This document shows, in pieces, positions 44,553-52,296 of a stretch of DNA of 64,000 bases. The notes under the pieces were generated by a model. The model saw nothing but the letters and a program-made list of their open reading frames with translations. It was not told where the DNA came from and made no database searches. The position numbers were made by a program, and so were the translations under genes. The stretch comes from Epsilonproteobacteria bacterium UBA4036 (GTDB taxonomy: Bacteria; Campylobacterota; Campylobacteria; Campylobacterales; Arcobacteraceae). The DNA lies in contig DGAG01000003.1 of NCBI GenBank assembly GCA_002382325.1, positions 62,001-126,000 of the forward strand, written 5' to 3'. Numbering within the stretch: the stretch's first letter is position 1; the number at the start of each line of letters is the position of its first letter.

Positions 44553-47276
44553 CTAAGCCGCCAATGCTTCATTAAGTTCATCTATGATGTTGTTCATCTC
44601 TTCTCCAAATAGTTGCCACATTTTTCCTCTTCCACCCTGAGCATCAAATGGAGTATAGTCTAAGTCATCAATCTCTACATGTAAGCTTGTTGCTATATGC
44701 TCTTTTATCATCCGTAGCCACTCCATTTGTTCTGCTGTATATTTTAAGCTTCCTGCTTGTTTTGCAAAGACCCATTTTTGGAAGTTTTTATCTATAGTTA
44801 GGTCATAACCTGTGAGCTTACTATCTAGCCCTGTAAGTCGTCTAAGAATCGATACTAAAGCTATTATCTCACTTTTTGGGCTTTGTGGGTTGGTTTCTTC
44901 TAGCTGTCTAAAAGCTTCCCACACGATACTTGGAGCAAGTCTAGGTTTATTTGCTTTGATGTGAGAGAGTAACTCTTTTACCATCTTTGAGGTTAGCTCT
45001 CTTCTTCTGTGTGGTTCATTATAGAAAATTTTAAGGGCTGTTATCTCATCTTTATGCTCTTGTATGTATGCTTGAAATTCTGTGATGATTTCATTTGCTT
45101 TATCGGTAGAGTCTTTATCCCAGTCTGCTACTAGTATAGTATCGAGATTGACCACATCGATGATTTGTTCATGCACTTTTCGTACATTTTCAAGGTAGTC
45201 GTTTAGCTCTCCATTAAAAGTTGTTTGCACCTCTTTTATAAGCTCTTCTTGAGGGGTAGTTTCTAACACATCTGGGTCATAGACATTTAGCAGGTCTTTG
45301 ATAATATGATTGATACTTTTACCACTGCTTAGTTCAGTGATTTTTTCTTTTTCATCTTCGGTTATTTGCTTATCGAGTCTTATAAGTCTATTTGCTAGTG
45401 AAGTGAAGAGGTCTTCATCGGTTGCACCCATTAGCACTGCTCCAAGGAGGTCCTTCATAGGTACGGATGGTTTTCTCTCTAGTGGTCGGCTATCTGTTTT
45501 TTTAGATTTTGTAGCACCTATGGCATCGACTACAACAAAGTGGGTTTTTACCTTTGCCATTCTTGATACTTGTTGTAGGTCATCATCGTTGATAGTTCTG
45601 CTTCCTCTTCCTATCATCTGTTGGAAATAGTTGGTACTTTTTACATCTCTCATAAAAAGCAACACTTCAAGAGGTTTGATATCTGTTCCTGTGGCTATCA
45701 TATCTACTGTTACAGCTATTCGAGGGTTGTAGTTGTTTCTAAACTTGTTGATAACTGATTTTGGGTCTTCATCTATTTTGTAGGTTACTTTTTTACAAAA
45801 GTCATTTCCCTCTCCAAACTCTTCACGAACTATCTTGATGATGTCATCTGCATGGGAGTCTGTTTTGGCAAAGATGAGTGTTTTTGGTACTTCCATTTCG
45901 CCATTTTCATCTATACGGTTTGGGAAGATTTTTGGTAAATTCTCTTTATATGCTTTGATGATGTTTCTGATTTGGCTTGGATTTACCACATCCTTATCTA
46001 ACTTATTTGCAGTATAAATCTCTTCCTCTTCTGTTCGCTCCCATCTTTTTCTTCGCGAAAGTTTCTCTCTTTTTTCGATGAGCTCTTTTGCCTCTATCTT
46101 TGCACCGTTTTTTGTTATCTCTGTTTCTATTACAAAGACATCATAAGGGACATTTACTCCATCGGCTACTGATTCTTCATAGGTGTATTCACTTACGACA
46201 TTTTCATTGAAAAATCCGAATGTTCTTTTATCTGGTGTAGCTGTAAGCCCTACAAGGTATGAATCAAAGTAGTCTAGGACTTGTTGCCAAAGATTATAAA
46301 TAGAGCGGTGGCACTCATCTATAACGATGAAGTCAAAAGTTTCAATTCCGTATTTTTCATTGTACACTACTGGTAGTGGCTCTTTAGGTTTCCAGCTTGA
46401 CTCGTTTGGATTTTCTTCTTCCGCTTTATCGTCTAGCTCTTCCCCTTTTAGGATGGAGTAAAGCCTTTGAATAGTTGAAATACATACTTGTGCATCATTT
46501 GCTATGTAGCTTGAACTAAGTCTTTGAACATTGTAAAGCTCTGTGAATTTTCTATTGTCATCTTGTGGGACAAACTTCATAAACTCTTGCTCTGCTTGTT
46601 CCCCAAGATTTTTAGTATCTACAAGGAAAAGTATCCTATTGGCTTTTGCAAATTTTAGAAGTCTATAGATAAATGAAGCTGCTGTAAATGTTTTTCCTGC
46701 ACCTGTAGCCATTTGTATAAGTGCTCTTGGTTTATTTTGTTTAAAAGAGCTTTCAAGGTTTTTAATAGCTTTGATTTGAGCTGGTCTGAAACCATCCGTT
46801 TCAAGTTCAGGAATATCAAAAAATCTTTCTCTTAGAGTTTTATCTTGTTTTGACCATGAAAGCAATGTTTTTGGAGTATGAAAACTAAATATTTCTCTTG
46901 CTCTTGGTTTTGGGTCTTGATAATCTGTAAATCTCGTAAGTGCTCCCGTACTTTCATAGACAAATCGTAATGGGTCATTGTTAAGATATTTTAGTTTGGC
47001 ATTGGCATAACCAGATGACTGCTCTTCAACAGTTGAGAGATTTTGCCCAACTTCCTCTTTTTTTGCTTCAACAATTCCAACTGGCTTTCTATCTACAAAA
47101 AGAACATAATCAGCTGGACCAACATCTGTTTGGTACTCTTTTATAGCAATTCCAAGAGATTCGTTCCAATTGATTTTTTTGGCACTTTGTATTGCCCAAC
47201 CTGCATTTCGCAGTAATTTATCTATGTTGTCTCTTGCAAATTGTTCTGGGTTTTGGTTTATATCGTTTGAATTCAT
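44553..47276 (-). CDS. hsdR: Type I restriction endonuclease subunit
   Basis: The 907-residue protein has an N-terminal PD-(D/E)xK nuclease domain (ADYVLFVDRKPVGIVEAKK, about 57-75). The SF2 helicase/translocase follows with Walker A ATGAGKTFTA, the DECH box VIDECHRSIYN, and FAKTDSHADD, then IGRGSRT for motif VI. The C-terminal helical domain is about 280 residues. It cleaves unmethylated DNA after translocation. It is upstream of hsdS by one base, so R-S-M is the gene order, all in the minus-strand operon. Confidence 0.93.
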   Translation of the reverse strand: MNSNDINQNPEQFARDNIDKLLRNAGWAIQSAKKINWNESLGIAIKEYQTDVGPADYVLFVDRKPVGIVEAKKEEVGQNLSTVEEQSSGYANAKLKYLNNDPLRFVYESTGALTRFTDYQDPKPRAREIFSFHTPKTLLSWSKQDKTLRERFFDIPELETDGFRPAQIKAIKNLESSFKQNKPRALIQMATGAGKTFTAASFIYRLLKFAKANRILFLVDTKNLGEQAEQEFMKFVPQDDNRKFTELYNVQRLSSSYIANDAQVCISTIQRLYSILKGEELDDKAEEENPNESSWKPKEPLPVVYNEKYGIETFDFIVIDECHRSIYNLWQQVLDYFDSYLVGLTATPDKRTFGFFNENVVSEYTYEESVADGVNVPYDVFVIETEITKNGAKIEAKELIEKREKLSRRKRWERTEEEEIYTANKLDKDVVNPSQIRNIIKAYKENLPKIFPNRIDENGEMEVPKTLIFAKTDSHADDIIKIVREEFGEGNDFCKKVTYKIDEDPKSVINKFRNNYNPRIAVTVDMIATGTDIKPLEVLLFMRDVKSTNYFQQMIGRGSRTINDDDLQQVSRMAKVKTHFVVVDAIGATKSKKTDSRPLERKPSVPMKDLLGAVLMGATDEDLFTSLANRLIRLDKQITEDEKEKITELSSGKSINHIIKDLLNVYDPDVLETTPQEELIKEVQTTFNGELNDYLENVRKVHEQIIDVVNLDTILVADWDKDSTDKANEIITEFQAYIQEHKDEITALKIFYNEPHRRRELTSKMVKELLSHIKANKPRLAPSIVWEAFRQLEETNPQSPKSEIIALVSILRRLTGLDSKLTGYDLTIDKNFQKWVFAKQAGSLKYTAEQMEWLRMIKEHIATSLHVEIDDLDYTPFDAQGGRGKMWQLFGEEMNNIIDELNEALAA

Positions 47277-47279
47277 AGG

Positions 47280-47462
47280 TTACTTCTCATCCGCAGCTTT
47301 ACCGCTTTTTACCCATGCATCAACTTCATCTTTTCTAAAAAGCCATTTTCTACCCACTTTATTTGCAGGCATTTGCTTTTGTTCAATCCATTTATAAACA
47401 GTATCTCTTGTAGTGTGCAGGTATTCGCATATTTCGTTGACAGTAAGCCATTTGTCTTCCAT
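47280..47462 (-). CDS. Excisionase-family helix-turn-helix protein heading the restriction operon
   Basis: The 60-residue protein has the MerR-like excisionase fold: DKWLTVNEICEYLHTTRDTVYKWI then GRKWLFRKDEVDAWV. The ATG at 47462 is chosen because an AAGGTG site precedes it; an in-frame codon 39 bases upstream would add a poorly supported leader. Similar small proteins lie next to type I restriction genes and on islands. It probably controls expression of the operon. Confidence 0.75.
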   Translation of the reverse strand: MEDKWLTVNEICEYLHTTRDTVYKWIEQKQMPANKVGRKWLFRKDEVDAWVKSGKAADEK

Positions 47463-47766
47463 GATTAGCACCTTGAATAAAATATCATACATTTTACTCA
47501 AATTTGGCTAAGTATAAGTTTTATTGATGAATAGTAATGAATAATTCCATCTTCCTCTAAAGAAATAGACAAAAAATTATCGAAAAGATATGATAGAATC
47601 ATCTGATATAAAAAAGAAAAATATGAATGAAAATATTATTTTATTGAAAGTTATCCTAAGTTAAAGAAATTCAACGAAAAGACGGAAAATTTTACTATAT
47701 ATGAAGTATCAGTGGTCAATTTAGACCATTTAATCATATAATTTGAGTGGCTTTTTAAAAAAGCAA

Positions 47767-48483
47767 TCACTCTTCTAAATATTTCACACATTTTTTTTCA
47801 TTTACAAATGTTTCTTGTAAAAATTGATTGTTATAATCATAGTAACGTTGATAAACAGTTAATCCATTTTCAAAGAGTTCTTTGAGTTCTTTTTCTTTAC
47901 AAATTCCTGTAAATCCTGAATAAGATAGAAATTTTACATATTGTTCAAGACCTGCTTTATGTGTTGAAGTTAATTGCTCTTTTGTGTAATTAAGAAATCT
48001 AAGATGTTGCGTCATTGTATTAGGCGAATCACTTGTAAATGCTGCCAGTTCAATTTCATTGTTTAAATGTATTGGATAATTTTTATAAGAGCTGAGAAAT
48101 TTTTGTATTTTTGCTTCATTTTGATTATCATTGAATGATTTAAAATAACTTGTAAGAAATACGGTCAATATAAATATCATGCCGGCAATTATTGCTGAAA
48201 AAAACAACATTGCAAATCGCCCTGAAAATTTCGCTTTATATGTTACTGTCATAATAATAGCCGTTAAGATTACTATACCATTGGAAGCTTGTAGCTTATC
48301 TCCTAAAACTCCAATTATAGCAAATATAATTACCCCAATATAATATTTCCAATTCAATAAATGAGCATTGAAAGGAGGATCTTTCTTTTCATTGGATTGA
48401 AGGTTGATATTGTGAAAATTTTTTCCACAATGTTCACAATATAATTCATTTAGAGTCTCTTTTTCACAATTAGGACAAATCAC
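47767..48483 (-). CDS. Zinc-ribbon membrane protein, unknown
   Basis: The 238-residue protein has an N-terminal zinc ribbon (CPNCEKETLNELYCEHCG; Cys at 3, 6, 16 and 19) and about three transmembrane helices (about 48-64, 68-85 and 92-114). A C-terminal domain of about 125 residues follows that I do not recognise. The GTG start has an AAGGAG site. It is divergent from the XRE regulator, with which it shares a promoter region containing two identical palindromes, so it is probably repressed by it. Confidence 0.7.
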   Translation of the reverse strand: MICPNCEKETLNELYCEHCGKNFHNINLQSNEKKDPPFNAHLLNWKYYIGVIIFAIIGVLGDKLQASNGIVILTAIIMTVTYKAKFSGRFAMLFFSAIIAGMIFILTVFLTSYFKSFNDNQNEAKIQKFLSSYKNYPIHLNNEIELAAFTSDSPNTMTQHLRFLNYTKEQLTSTHKAGLEQYVKFLSYSGFTGICKEKELKELFENGLTVYQRYYDYNNQFLQETFVNEKKCVKYLEE

Positions 48484-48502
48484 TTCTACTCCTTAATAAT
48501 AA

Positions 48503-48520
48503 AATCTAATATATTAGATT
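48503..48520. promoter_or_regulatory. Operator palindrome, first copy
   Basis: AATCTAATATATTAGATT is a perfect 18-bp palindrome. It lies about 20 bp before the start of the minus-strand zinc-ribbon gene. The 12-bp core CTAATATATTAG recurs at 48556-48567. Confidence 0.6.
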
Positions 48521-48555
48521 GTCGAAAAAATCATAACATATTAAACTTTAATAAT

Positions 48556-48567
48556 CTAATATATTAG
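48556..48567. promoter_or_regulatory. Operator palindrome, second copy
   Basis: CTAATATATTAG is repeated exactly, 50 bp (about five helical turns) from the first copy, centre to centre. It overlaps the region just before the ribosome site of the XRE gene, so binding would also autoregulate that gene. Confidence 0.6.
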
Positions 48568-48575
48568 GGTTATAA

Positions 48576-48839
48576 ATGAAAGAAATTGATGCTCTTTCGT
48601 GTGATTTTTCTGAAAACTTGCATAAACAAATTGGACAAAATGTCAAACGATTACGAAAGCAAAAAAATATTTCTCAATTAAAATTAGCATATGCATTGGG
48701 TTATAAATCAGTTTCTCCTATATCTGGCGCAGAAATTTATTACAATAAGAATCATTTTAATATTGAACAACTTGCGAAAATCGCCTTCGTATTAGAAGTA
48801 GATATCAGTGAATTTTTTAAAAATATAGATTTAGCATAA
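48576..48839 (+). CDS. XRE-family transcriptional regulator
   Basis: The 87-residue protein is a single helix-turn-helix domain: NVKRLRKQKNISQLKLAYALGYKSVSPISGAE and NIEQLAKIAFVLEVDISEFF. The paired palindromes directly upstream are good candidates for its operators. It lies at the head of a short cassette of regulatory and membrane genes inside the island. An AGGG lies about seven bases before the ATG. Confidence 0.85.
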   Translation: MKEIDALSCDFSENLHKQIGQNVKRLRKQKNISQLKLAYALGYKSVSPISGAEIYYNKNHFNIEQLAKIAFVLEVDISEFFKNIDLA

Positions 48840-48846
48840 AATTATG

Positions 48847-48862
48847 TTATCATATATGATAA
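48847..48862. promoter_or_regulatory. TTATCATATATGATAA palindrome before the DUF6471 gene
   Basis: This is a perfect 16-bp palindrome 22 bp before the ATG of the DUF6471-like gene. Its 14-bp core TATCATATATGATA is found again at 49976-49989 upstream of the minus-strand membrane-protein gene, and differs from the CTAATATATTAG boxes next door. Confidence 0.6.
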
Positions 48863-48884
48863 TATTGGATTATTAAGGATTTAA

Positions 48885-49106
48885 ATGGAAAGAGACTTTA
48901 ACAAAGAGTCAAAACTTTTTGTCAAACGAATTTTGTTAGAGAGGGATCTCTCTTTTATTGATTTAACAAATATGCTCAATGAAGCAGGTTATACTTATTC
49001 ATTGGCAAGCGTACGACAAAAAATCAATCGTGGCAGATATGATTTTGCATTTTTATTGCAAATATGTGAAGTGCTTAATCTTAAAATAACTGTAAATAAT
49101 AATTGA
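48885..49106 (+). CDS. DUF6471-like small DNA-binding protein
   Basis: The 73-residue protein has a helix-turn-helix pattern, KRILLERDLSFIDLTNMLNEAGY followed by SLASVRQKINRGRYDFAFLLQICEVLNL. It matches the DUF6471 family as I remember it, which is frequent in Campylobacterota near XRE regulators. It may bind the TATCATATATGATA palindrome just upstream of its own gene. An AAGGAT site precedes the ATG. Confidence 0.7.
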   Translation: MERDFNKESKLFVKRILLERDLSFIDLTNMLNEAGYTYSLASVRQKINRGRYDFAFLLQICEVLNLKITVNNN

Positions 49107-49115
49107 GCAGATAAG

Positions 49116-49301
49116 ATGAAATTCTATTTATTGGTATATGCTATTTTTTTTCTTCCTAGTTTATTTATAATTTCTACACAATCAAATACAACTCTGATTT
49201 TAACAGCTTTATTTACTATAAGTTTAGGAACAGTTCTTATTTATTTGTATAAAAATAAAAATAATGAACGAATCCAAAAGATATTGAATATATTGTTTTA
49301 A
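49116..49301 (+). CDS. Small two-helix membrane protein, unknown
   Basis: The 61-residue protein has two hydrophobic helices (about 4-20 and 25-46) and a basic tail (YKNKNNERIQKI). There is only a weak purine-rich site before the ATG, but it begins nine bases after the previous stop and may be coupled to it. The size and topology are those of small membrane toxins or immunity proteins, which is speculation. Confidence 0.45.
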   Translation: MKFYLLVYAIFFLPSLFIISTQSNTTLILTALFTISLGTVLIYLYKNKNNERIQKILNILF

Positions 49302-49510
49302 TATATTTTCATATCTTCAATAATCCCTTTTTCTATTTGCTCAAAAATATTTTGTGCAAAATGACTCTCTTTTGCATAATGGCCAGCTTTATAAATATTA
49401 AATCTATCTTTGGATATCCCAAGTTCTTTTTTGAGCAAAGTCTGGATTGTTAAAATATCTTCCTTAGAAAGCATTGAATCTATTTCAATGATAAACTCTA
49501 CATCGTTCAT
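49298..49510 (-). CDS. Small unknown protein of 70 residues
   Basis: The acidic, soluble protein has no recognised motif. It looks like an alpha/beta domain (EFIIEIDSMLSKEDILTIQTLL, then FNIYKAGHYAK and a C-terminal helix). An AAGGA site lies about seven bases before the ATG. It follows the membrane-protein gene at 49523 on the same strand with 12 bp between, so the two form a transcription unit. Confidence 0.55.
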   Translation of the reverse strand: MNDVEFIIEIDSMLSKEDILTIQTLLKKELGISKDRFNIYKAGHYAKESHFAQNIFEQIEKGIIEDMKIY

Positions 49511-49522
49511 AATTCTATCCTT

Positions 49523-49942
49523 TTATTTTGAATTTAAATTATATACAGGTCTAATACCATGTGATAAAATGAATAATGCAATAAGGGCATAAAATCCCAC
49601 AATACTCAAAATAACATAAATACTAAGTTGTACGACAGTTACTAATAATCCAATTAACATAGGCAGTTTTGAAAAGTTTATAATACACATTAAAATGATT
49701 CCTATTATTCCAATACCTATTAATAAAATTCCATTTAACCAATCACCTTGTTCTAATAAAGCGGTACTATAAATTTTATGTCCAAAATAAAAACATGCGT
49801 AAGATGCTGCAACCAAAATATAGTTGAACCAATCAAATACAACGTATTGATAATGTGTGTGAGTGTAATTATTTATTTTTTTCATTATAAGATACAACGT
49901 CAATAAACTTATCAACCCAGCAATAATTTTAACAACCAACAT
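49523..49942 (-). CDS. Four-helix membrane protein, unknown
   Basis: The 139-residue protein has about four transmembrane segments (residues 2-20, 35-55, 68-88 and 95-130) and short polar loops including KKINNYTHTHYQ. I recognise no family. The ATG has an AGGAG site upstream. Its promoter region contains the TATCATATATGATA palindrome that also precedes the DUF6471-like gene, suggesting common control. Confidence 0.6.
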   Translation of the reverse strand: MLVVKIIAGLISLLTLYLIMKKINNYTHTHYQYVVFDWFNYILVAASYACFYFGHKIYSTALLEQGDWLNGILLIGIGIIGIILMCIINFSKLPMLIGLLVTVVQLSIYVILSIVGFYALIALFILSHGIRPVYNLNSK

Positions 49943-49975
49943 CTTTCTCTCCTATATTTATATATAATATTATAA

Positions 49976-49989
49976 TATCATATATGATA
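49976..49989. promoter_or_regulatory. TATCATATATGATA palindrome, second copy
   Basis: This 14-bp palindrome is identical to the core at 48848-48861. It lies 34 bp upstream of the minus-strand membrane-protein gene, within a TA-rich stretch that probably holds the -10 box. Confidence 0.6.
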
Positions 49990-50089
49990 ATATAATGTCA
50001 ATAAAAATTATAAATAATCGTTTATTTTAGTTTATTAAAAGTCTTAGTTTTGTAATATAAAAAAATATTTAATTTTAAGGTAGGGACAA

Positions 50090-50839
50090 ATGAAGAATCA
50101 TAAAAATATTATTATTGGATTAATAGGAATATTCTTATTAAATGGATGTGCTCTTAAAGAAGATGATAGTCAAGCTATGAGAGTTGCAAAACATACTTTT
50201 AATTCACCATTTTATTTAATTTATGGTACAGGAAAATTAATAGAATTATCGATTATTGGTACACTTGCTGGAGCAGCTAAATTAACGCATGATGTGAAAG
50301 AAAGTATTAATTTAAATGAGTTAGAAGAAAAAGCCAATTTAAATGATGAAGCTTCACAAAGAAAACTAGGGAGTATGTATTATTATGGTAAAGGGGTAGA
50401 TAAAGATTATACAAAAGCATTTCAATGGTATGAAAAATCTGCTTTACAAGGTAATTCAGATTCACAAAATATGTTAGGAATAATGTATCGATTTGGTTTT
50501 GGAATTGAAAAAGATATTAATAAATCAATAGAGTATTATACAAAAGCCATAGAACAAGAAAATCATTTTGCTATGAATAATCTTGGTCATTTATATTTAT
50601 TTGGAGATGAAAAAGTTGATAAAAATTATAAAAAAGCATTTGATTTATATATAAAAGCTGAACAGTTGGGTAATACTTCTGCTATGCATGCTTTAGGTAT
50701 TATCTACGAAAATGGATATGGGGTTGATAAAAATAGTAAGATTGCTCTAAATTGGTATGAAAAAGCTTATCAAAAAGGGCATGTCACATCAAAAAATAAA
50801 GTTGATGAATTGAAGAAATCTATGTTTGAATCATCATAA
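50090..50839 (+). CDS. Sel1-repeat lipoprotein
   Basis: The 249-residue protein has a lipoprotein signal ending LLNGC (Cys20) and a short helix-rich linker. It then has four Sel1-like repeats with the pattern LG-x-MY-x-x-G-x-G-VxKDYxKAFxWYEKA. Sel1 proteins are scaffolds for protein-protein contacts, and many in Campylobacterota are surface or secreted. It is probably accessory cargo of the island. An AAGGTAGG site precedes the ATG. Confidence 0.8.
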   Translation: MKNHKNIIIGLIGIFLLNGCALKEDDSQAMRVAKHTFNSPFYLIYGTGKLIELSIIGTLAGAAKLTHDVKESINLNELEEKANLNDEASQRKLGSMYYYGKGVDKDYTKAFQWYEKSALQGNSDSQNMLGIMYRFGFGIEKDINKSIEYYTKAIEQENHFAMNNLGHLYLFGDEKVDKNYKKAFDLYIKAEQLGNTSAMHALGIIYENGYGVDKNSKIALNWYEKAYQKGHVTSKNKVDELKKSMFESS

Positions 50840-50950
50840 TTGATTTCTCTTCTTTTTTCTTTTGTGAACTACAAAATTGTTTGAAGCTTTGAAAACAAAA
50901 AGAGTTAGTAAAATAAGGATTGATAGTTTAAATATATCTAATATTTCCAT
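50834..50950 (-). CDS. Possible 38-residue single-helix membrane peptide
   Basis: The frame encodes MEILDIFKLSILILLTLFVF followed by a polar strand and a very basic tail (HKRKKKRN). An AGGAAAA site lies six to seven bases before the ATG, and the only overlap is with the last six bases of the Sel1 gene. The architecture (short hydrophobic helix plus basic tail) is that of type I toxin-like peptides. Whether it is expressed is unknown. Confidence 0.4.
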   Translation of the reverse strand: MEILDIFKLSILILLTLFVFKASNNFVVHKRKKKRNQL

Positions 50951-51177
50951 AACAATTTTCCTATAAAATAAAATATATTGTACTATTTTTTTTTGAATCT
51001 CTCAAGACAAAGATATGTAATTTTAAAAGAATAATATTATGAATTATCATTTTTTAATAACAAATGAGCTTGTTTTTTGTTTTCTTTGGATACTATTTTT
51101 ATAGATTGTTCAATTTCTAACTTAGGTAATTTAAATATTGTATACTTAAGTTTATAATTTTAATAAAAAGTATAAAA

Positions 51178-52296
51178 ATGAGAATAGTACACTTTAGTGA
51201 TACCCATTTAGGGTCTAATGATTTAGATGTCATCAACGAAGAAAATATAAACCAAAGAGAAGCTGATTTTTATGATGCTTTTTCTCAAGTTGTAGAGCAA
51301 ATAAAAGAGATAAAACCTGATTATATTATCCATACAGGGGATTTGTTTCATAGAACAAGTCCAAGCAATCGTGCGATTACTTTTGCTCTGGAGCAATTTA
51401 AAATAATCAACTCTCTAAATATTCCATTTATCTTAATCGCAGGTAATCACTCAACTCCACGAACTAATCTTAGTAGCCCGATTTTAAAAATATTTGAAAA
51501 TTTTGAAAATATATATGTCTCTTATAATCAAGAGTATAAAAAAGTAGAGTTTGAAGATATCGTCTTTCATTGTCTTCCGCATATGAACGATGACACAAAA
51601 GCTCTCTCTCAAATAGAGCTTTGCGAAGAGTCAATTGATGCAAGTAAGAAAAATATCATGATGATGCACTGTAGCGTTGGTGCATGGTATCTCATGCAAG
51701 AGTTTGGAGAGTGGGTTTATCCAACAGATAAAGAGTATATTTTTGAAAAGATGGATTATGTAGCTCTTGGACATTGGCATGGGTTTGGAAAAGTGGGTAA
51801 GCATGAAAATGTTTATTACAGTGGAAGTACAGAGCGAACAAGTCTTAATGACAAACGAAACTCAAAAGGTTTTGCACTAATTACACTTGAAGATAACTTG
51901 AGTATTGAATACAAAGAGATTAAAATCAGACCAATTTTAGAGTTTCAAATTGATTGTGAGAATTTAGAAGCATCTATTGAAACACTAGATTTATCAAATA
52001 TCAAAGATACTATCTGTGAAGTAAAACTTACAAATTTAACTACTATGCAATCAATAGATATAAACACCGCTGATATAAAAAAAATATTTAAGCTTGCAAT
52101 GTATGTAAATGTCAAAAGAGAGTTTAAAACATCAAGCGATGCTAAAACAATCGATGATATAGAATCACTTTCACTTGAAGATTACTTTATAGAACATATC
52201 AAAGAAGATAGCAAATCTGAAGAATTTGATAGATTAAAAATAAAGGTGCAAGAGTTATTTAGTACTTACGAAGAGGTGTACAGTGATACTGAATAG
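51178..52296 (+). CDS. Mre11/SbcD-like metallophosphoesterase nuclease
   Basis: The 372-residue protein has all phosphoesterase motifs in order: FSDTH (Asp8, His10), HTGDLF (Asp55), AGNHS (Asn90, His91), MMHCS (His164) and GHWHGF (His199, His201). The C-terminal 130 residues would form the cap and Rad50-binding region. SbcD/Mre11 cuts DNA ends and hairpins when bound to SbcC/Rad50. It is the first gene of a tight six-gene operon and overlaps the ATPase gene by 14 bp. This is an island paralogue, not the housekeeping pair as far as can be judged. Confidence 0.88.
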   Translation: MRIVHFSDTHLGSNDLDVINEENINQREADFYDAFSQVVEQIKEIKPDYIIHTGDLFHRTSPSNRAITFALEQFKIINSLNIPFILIAGNHSTPRTNLSSPILKIFENFENIYVSYNQEYKKVEFEDIVFHCLPHMNDDTKALSQIELCEESIDASKKNIMMMHCSVGAWYLMQEFGEWVYPTDKEYIFEKMDYVALGHWHGFGKVGKHENVYYSGSTERTSLNDKRNSKGFALITLEDNLSIEYKEIKIRPILEFQIDCENLEASIETLDLSNIKDTICEVKLTNLTTMQSIDINTADIKKIFKLAMYVNVKREFKTSSDAKTIDDIESLSLEDYFIEHIKEDSKSEEFDRLKIKVQELFSTYEEVYSDTE

